From Nitrospirota bacterium (GTDB lineage: Bacteria > Nitrospirota > Nitrospiria > SBBL01 > JAADHI01), in contig JAJDBV010000004.1 of the NCBI GenBank assembly GCA_029261165.1, positions 1 through 64,000 on the forward strand: a stretch of 64,000 nt of DNA, in the 5' to 3' direction. Positions within the stretch are counted from its first letter, which is position 1. Each line of letters opens with the position of its first letter. Positions 60,256 through 64,000 of this stretch are shown here, piece after piece. The translations under genes and the position numbers were made by a program. Under the pieces are notes generated by a model. It was not told the DNA's origin. It did no database searches and was given only the letters and a program-made list of their open reading frames with translations.

Positions 60256-60438
60256 TTAACGGCCACGGTTATGCCGGTTATGTGTGCGGTTATAAGCGGT
60301 TGCGGGCTCCAGCTTTTCTGTGCGAACCTCTTCAATAAGCCGTTTCAACGTAGTGCTGGGTATTTTCTCTGCGTCCACAATTGCTCGTCCAGAATCTGCC
60401 TCCAATATGGCTTCATCATGACGATCTTGGTGTCTCAT
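60256..60438 (-). CDS. candidate RiPP precursor peptide with repeated aromatic-Asn-Arg core
   Basis: 60 aa. It begins MRHQDRHDEAILEADSG, runs through a helical leader (STTLKRLIEEVRTEKLEP) and ends in ATAYNRTHNRHNRGR. The core holds three tripeptides of the form aromatic-Asn-Arg (YNR, HNR, HNR), the sequence shape on which three-residue cyclophane-forming radical SAM enzymes work. GGAAGGGGAAAA precedes the ATG. It sits directly upstream of a radical SAM maturase and two oxygenase-like genes, exactly where a precursor gene belongs. It could conceivably be chance, but length, position and motif agree. Confidence 0.75.
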   Translation of the reverse strand: MRHQDRHDEAILEADSGRAIVDAEKIPSTTLKRLIEEVRTEKLEPATAYNRTHNRHNRGR

Positions 60439-60472
60439 AAGTTTTCCCCTTCCAATCCAATATGTCAGTCCA

Positions 60473-60512
60473 TCGCTATAAAAAATCATAGCGATAAAGT
60501 TACCACATTATA
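60473..60512 (-). promoter_or_regulatory. promoter and palindrome of the RiPP operon
   Basis: On the minus strand a TATAAT -10 box (complement of 60507-60512) lies about 70 bases upstream of the precursor ATG; the -35 is weak. Between them is TCGCTAT-N8-ATAGCGA (60473-60494), a palindrome that could be an operator or leader hairpin. Confidence 0.4.
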
Positions 60513-60749
60513 CTTTATAATACGAAATCTAATGAAATTAGCAAATTTACTGGATGATACCAAAATAAAATCATAAATTACAATCTTGTTTGATTATTGA
60601 AAGGCATTAGAAAGGTTGTATTGATTCGTGTGGTTCAAAATCCAACAATACAGGAAGAAATTATTAAAACCCAGTATGTTGTTCTTTTGTTCACTAGCAG
60701 AATTTTACTCAAGCTCGCACCAAACAGTGTAATAGTTTATTTTGTCCTA
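60513..60749. other. gap between the RiPP and TIR genes
   Basis: A/T-rich sequence with no supported gene. It probably carries the 3' end of the TIR transcript on the minus strand and the upstream part of the RiPP promoter. Confidence 0.4.
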
Positions 60750-62024
60750 TTATGATCGATCACGAACAAATCGCCGCGTATTGTCCTTCTTGGAGATCCA
60801 GCGATAGCACCATGGGTGCGTACCAGTCGTTTCACCTGCATTGACAACATCGCGCTCAACGAGATAGTTAACTGCCGGGTTCATACGACGAGGAAGCCAG
60901 TCATATTCGTCAGCTATGGCACTGACGATACCCTCGACGGCTCCATTCACAAGATCGGCTGCAATACGAAGGGCGTCTACTGCCGGATCCCAGTCCTTGA
61001 AATACTTATCCAAGGCAACGAATAGCGCAGCTTCAGATATGACTGACCCAAATCCGATAGGGCCGCATCCCATAAACACCTTTTTGCGAACAAGTCCGCG
61101 CCCAACAAGTTCATCAACGCCATCCACAATGTCGTCATCATCAAGTCCAGTCTTCTGCCGAATATCAACTACCTCAATCTCTGGATCAAAAGAATTTCCG
61201 TGTTCAGACTGTTCAATCATTAGCCTTGCAATTGCTTCCGCGGTTGCAGACAGACCTATGGCCCCTTGGGAAGACTGTCTAATGATCTGAGGTTTTATCC
61301 CTAACGGAGGTTTCCGCGTAATTCCATGAATATTGTTTATAAGAGTGTTGATATTACGGCCGTAATCCTCCAATGAAGGAGAATAGAGCGATCTCAGAAG
61401 AGGAGGAAGGTGCTCTGCCGGATAGTCATGGCGCAGGGGGATGAACTTACATTCTCCTGACACCTTCTGAACGAAGCCAGCATTTATTTCAGCGGTTACC
61501 CAGCGTTTTTGAATGCTGCAGGAGGTGATAAGCACCACGAAATGGGTACACTGTTCTAGGCTGGCGTCAATTTTCTCTCTTAGGCTGTCACCTGGCCCGA
61601 TCTCCCATTCGTCTAAAAACGTATTAATCCCTTGTCGTTGGAAGTCACCCGCTATTCGCCGTGCAAGTTCCTTATCTTCTGAAGCATGAGAAAGAAATAC
61701 GCATGGTGTGGAATTTTCTGTGTTTTTGTCTGTTGTGGGTGCATTAGCAATCATCTCATTTGTCCCTTCTTCGTCCCGATGATCTAGTGCTTCTTGTACG
61801 AGAGAGACAAGCTTTGGTGATCCTTCGACCTCAAAGGAAAGGTTCTCTAATGTACTACCTATAACGGAGACGACAGGGAATTCTCCCGTATCGGGGTCAC
61901 GTATCCCGGCTAGCTTTGCTCGTACTTCGTTTTCAATAGTCTCAAGTATTGTCGCTTCGAACACATCGCCAAAACTTCCAGGAGTTATGGACTGACCGTT
62001 AATATCGAAAGTAACTTTTACCAT
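60750..62024 (-). CDS. TIR-domain protein (predicted NAD+-cleaving defence effector)
   Basis: 424 aa. A TIR domain at about residues 108-235 has CVFLSHASEDKELARRI, FLDEWEIGPGDSLREKI and, near 175-182, RWVTAEINAGF with the catalytic Glu (about 179) used for NAD+ hydrolysis in many bacterial TIR proteins. The first 100 residues have unclear structure, and the C-terminal 180 residues carry winged-helix-like segments (TGLDDDDIVDGVDELVGRGL). The ATG has a plausible GAG-rich leader. Stand-alone TIR effectors typically need a partner; none is certain here. Confidence 0.78.
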   Translation of the reverse strand: MVKVTFDINGQSITPGSFGDVFEATILETIENEVRAKLAGIRDPDTGEFPVVSVIGSTLENLSFEVEGSPKLVSLVQEALDHRDEEGTNEMIANAPTTDKNTENSTPCVFLSHASEDKELARRIAGDFQRQGINTFLDEWEIGPGDSLREKIDASLEQCTHFVVLITSCSIQKRWVTAEINAGFVQKVSGECKFIPLRHDYPAEHLPPLLRSLYSPSLEDYGRNINTLINNIHGITRKPPLGIKPQIIRQSSQGAIGLSATAEAIARLMIEQSEHGNSFDPEIEVVDIRQKTGLDDDDIVDGVDELVGRGLVRKKVFMGCGPIGFGSVISEAALFVALDKYFKDWDPAVDALRIAADLVNGAVEGIVSAIADEYDWLPRRMNPAVNYLVERDVVNAGETTGTHPWCYRWISKKDNTRRFVRDRS

Positions 62025-62586
62025 CTCCGAGATTCCACTACTCTACTGGATAGGGGGTTAATAGAATAGGCACATCCTTCGGCATGCGTAGGTTTCTTAA
62101 ACGCGCAACCGATATACCTAAAAGTGGTCGTGTATAAGGGTCCATCAGGCCTACAATAGTCCAGTTACCAAAAAGGGGTCTACTGTTAACTTTTATATGG
62201 CGTTTTGAACGCTTTTTCAGCAGAAGAGTTTTCCCTTATTTGTATTTGTTTATTTCCAGCTACGAATCTACATCTTTCTGCAATATTTTTCAATTCACAC
62301 TTTCAGGGGGGGCTTATCTTACTGTTTGATAAAAATTTAACCTTTGAAATCTGACGAATTCATCTTAAAACCCTTAGATTTGAGGGTTGAGAATTGACGA
62401 TATAGCCGGGGGAAATCGGTGATTTTAATAATTATGCTGCTGTGTATACCCCCATAGCTGATCTGTAGTGCATGGAGAGGTGGATTTGATTGTATGTCTG
62501 AGCAAGTCCATAACACCGCCAATTTCATATACAGCTTTCATATCGACGAGAGAGCACCACAATTTCCAGAACGGCAATCCGAAAAC
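62025..62586. other. 562-base gap upstream of the TIR gene
   Basis: No protein gene is convincing; frames here have no start signals. It contains A/T-rich stretches that may hold the TIR gene's promoter. Confidence 0.4.
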
Positions 62587-64000
62587 TCACTCCTTCAGAT
62601 CATCAAGGAACTCTGATGCCGGATCAACACCTGTGACTAACAAGTGATCGCGCGCGCGGGTGCAGGCGACGTAAAGAAGATGGCGTTCCGTGTTGTAGAC
62701 TTCTTCTAGGTCAGTGTCATCCACGACTGTTTCGATGCGGTCCTGAAGGGGAATCACTTCGTCATCACAGGCCATCACGGCAACGGCACGGAACTCCAAG
62801 CCCTTGGCCAGATGCATGGTGCTGATCGAAACGTGACCGGTTGTTGATTCGACCTTTTCGTCGAGTACCTTGAAAGGAATCCTGGCATTGTCGACTGCTG
62901 ATCTGGCTCTATTCAATTCAGATGAAGATCGGACGAAGACGCCTATTTCGTGAGGTATCACACCCTCGTTTGTTCTGTCCGAGAGCCATTTACTGACTGC
63001 TTCGATTTCGCATTTCGAAGTATCGAAAATCCTGATGGTGGGTTGGGGCCCATTGAATACCGAAATCGTCCCGCGCCGTTCTGTATTGCCGTCAACATCG
63101 GACAATTCGGGTGCCAGCAAGCGGTCGGCCTTTATTCTGATCTGGTGTGATGTTCGGTAATTGATTCGCAGTGTGCGGGAACGTCCGCGAATATCGACAC
63201 CGAGTGCTTTCCAGGAAAAAGGCTGCTGAAAAATCCGTTGTCCAAGGTCTCCGGAAAAAAACAAGCTGTTTGCTCGGCCACCCCCAAGCGCAGTAAGGAA
63301 GCGCAACTGAGCGACGCTAATGTCCTGCGCCTCATCCACGACGGTAAATGCGAATGGCGGATGTTTGCTTTTCGCAAGATGAGATCCCAATCGGCTGTAC
63401 ATGTTGGAACGAGTTACCAGGCCCTGGCTCTTTAGTCTGGACCGAACACCCTCGAAGATTGACCAAAGCACAACTCGCTGACCCTCAGGCAGCCGGGTCT
63501 TGCGACCTAAGCGCTTTACATTCCGGTACGCGTCCCAAGTCTCTAGTTGCCATGCATCAACGACCTGCTCCCACTCTGTCAGCAAAAAATGGTAGCTGAA
63601 CTTGTGCCCATCGACTTCTCCTGAAGCTTCTTTAAGAAGTTGTTGTAGGACTTGACTGGATACAATTTGTGGGCGGTCAAAATTTAGCTCATAGAGACGT
63701 TGGGCAATCCCATCCATAGAATGGACTTCCAGACGTTCGGCAAGGCGGGGTTCATTGCTGATTAATCTTCTCAGTTTTGTTCTGAGTTCATTAGATAGAG
63801 TGTCGGAAAAAGTGGTCAGCAGCACCCTAGCGTCGGGGTTGTTTCGGACAAGAAAGACGGCCCGATGGAGTGCGACGATCGTCTTCCCGGTGCCTGCTGA
63901 ACCCGAAATACGTGCCGGGCCGCTGTAATCCCCCTCAACGAACTGACTCTGCGCGGGATGGAGAAAGATGGTCCATTTCTCCCAGGGATACTCGAGGGCG
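62587..64000 (-). CDS. UvrD-like SF1 helicase, 5' end outside the window
   Basis: Partial: the frame runs off the right edge with no start (the frame seen from 63825 has an internal start only). Beyond it are WTIFLHPAQSQFVEG (Q motif) and the Walker A GSAGTGKTIVALHRA. Further motifs are VVDEAQDISVAQLRF (II), FFSGDLGQRIFQQ (III), LRINYRTSHQIR (IV), STMHLAKGLEF (V) and YVACTRARDHLLV (VI), so it should be an active helicase. It lies beside a TIR gene in a defence-rich stretch, but the family also includes housekeeping enzymes. Confidence 0.88.
   Translation of the reverse strand, partial: ALEYPWEKWTIFLHPAQSQFVEGDYSGPARISGSAGTGKTIVALHRAVFLVRNNPDARVLLTTFSDTLSNELRTKLRRLISNEPRLAERLEVHSMDGIAQRLYELNFDRPQIVSSQVLQQLLKEASGEVDGHKFSYHFLLTEWEQVVDAWQLETWDAYRNVKRLGRKTRLPEGQRVVLWSIFEGVRSRLKSQGLVTRSNMYSRLGSHLAKSKHPPFAFTVVDEAQDISVAQLRFLTALGGGRANSLFFSGDLGQRIFQQPFSWKALGVDIRGRSRTLRINYRTSHQIRIKADRLLAPELSDVDGNTERRGTISVFNGPQPTIRIFDTSKCEIEAVSKWLSDRTNEGVIPHEIGVFVRSSSELNRARSAVDNARIPFKVLDEKVESTTGHVSISTMHLAKGLEFRAVAVMACDDEVIPLQDRIETVVDDTDLEEVYNTERHLLYVACTRARDHLLVTGVDPASEFLDDLKE

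Noticed and set aside
1..64000. tRNA, rRNA genes or CRISPR arrays
   Set aside because: No cloverleaf with a conserved T-loop, no ribosomal sequence and no regularly spaced direct repeats were recognised on reading; a dedicated scan would be needed to exclude a tRNA.

Overview
The window suggests a Gram-negative bacterium carrying a large mobile-element segment flanked by accessory and defence genes. TonB-dependent receptor, lipoprotein and periplasmic-binding genes indicate an outer membrane. The style (sigma54 regulation, class II ribonucleotide reductase, many small hypotheticals) would fit Nitrospirota or a deep proteobacterial relative. That placement is inference, not something read from a marker gene. 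No rRNA, tRNA or CRISPR array was seen.

Layout. (1) 1-9.4 kb is an accessory block on the minus strand: an IS110-type transposase with a candidate bridge RNA beside it; a 1424-aa NACHT-like NTPase with a C-terminal PD-(D/E)xK nuclease; several small genes; a secreted DNA/RNA non-specific endonuclease; and a SIR2-like protein. (2) 9.4-18.3 kb is a plus-strand, operon-like group: TonB-dependent receptor, M1-type peptidase lipoprotein, ABC-type periplasmic binding protein, sensor histidine kinase and NtrC-type sigma54 activator. Near-palindromic sites of one consensus lie on both sides of the group, and a candidate -24/-12 promoter precedes the receptor. The simplest reading is a self-contained sense-and-respond uptake locus. 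(3) 19-52.5 kb is a one-directional block of about 33 kb with plasmid, ICE or phage character. It holds small HTH/zinc-ribbon regulators, a class II ribonucleotide reductase, a frameshifted RadC, a Xre/RES toxin-antitoxin pair, a CHC2/TOPRIM primase, a UvrD-type helicase, the Ycf46/Ycf35/DUF2997 trio, an adenine-methyltransferase-like protein, a complete PRTRC cassette (ParB, E, C, F, B, A, ThiF) and a 1276-aa SF2 helicase. Strong intrinsic terminators separate many of its genes. No integrase, capsid or conjugation gene is visible, so only part of an element is present. (4) 52.5-64 kb looks like a defence and specialised-metabolism island: a Mrr-like/STAND protein, a Septu-type PtuA/PtuB pair, a compact RiPP cassette, a TIR protein and a truncated UvrD-like helicase that runs off the window.

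The most interesting parts are three. The RiPP cassette (about 57.66-60.44 kb) has a 60-aa precursor ending in three aromatic-Asn-Arg units, a radical SAM/SPASM enzyme, a 2OG-Fe(II)-type oxygenase and a HExxH-type modification protein joined by ATGA overlaps. The PRTRC cassette encodes E1-like, E2-like, ubiquitin-like and JAB-like proteins beside ParB, and a Gly-Gly follows the ubiquitin-like domain. A duplicated, covarying two-hairpin leader precedes two paralogous 54-aa proteins. All functions are read from sequence motifs only; no database search was possible.
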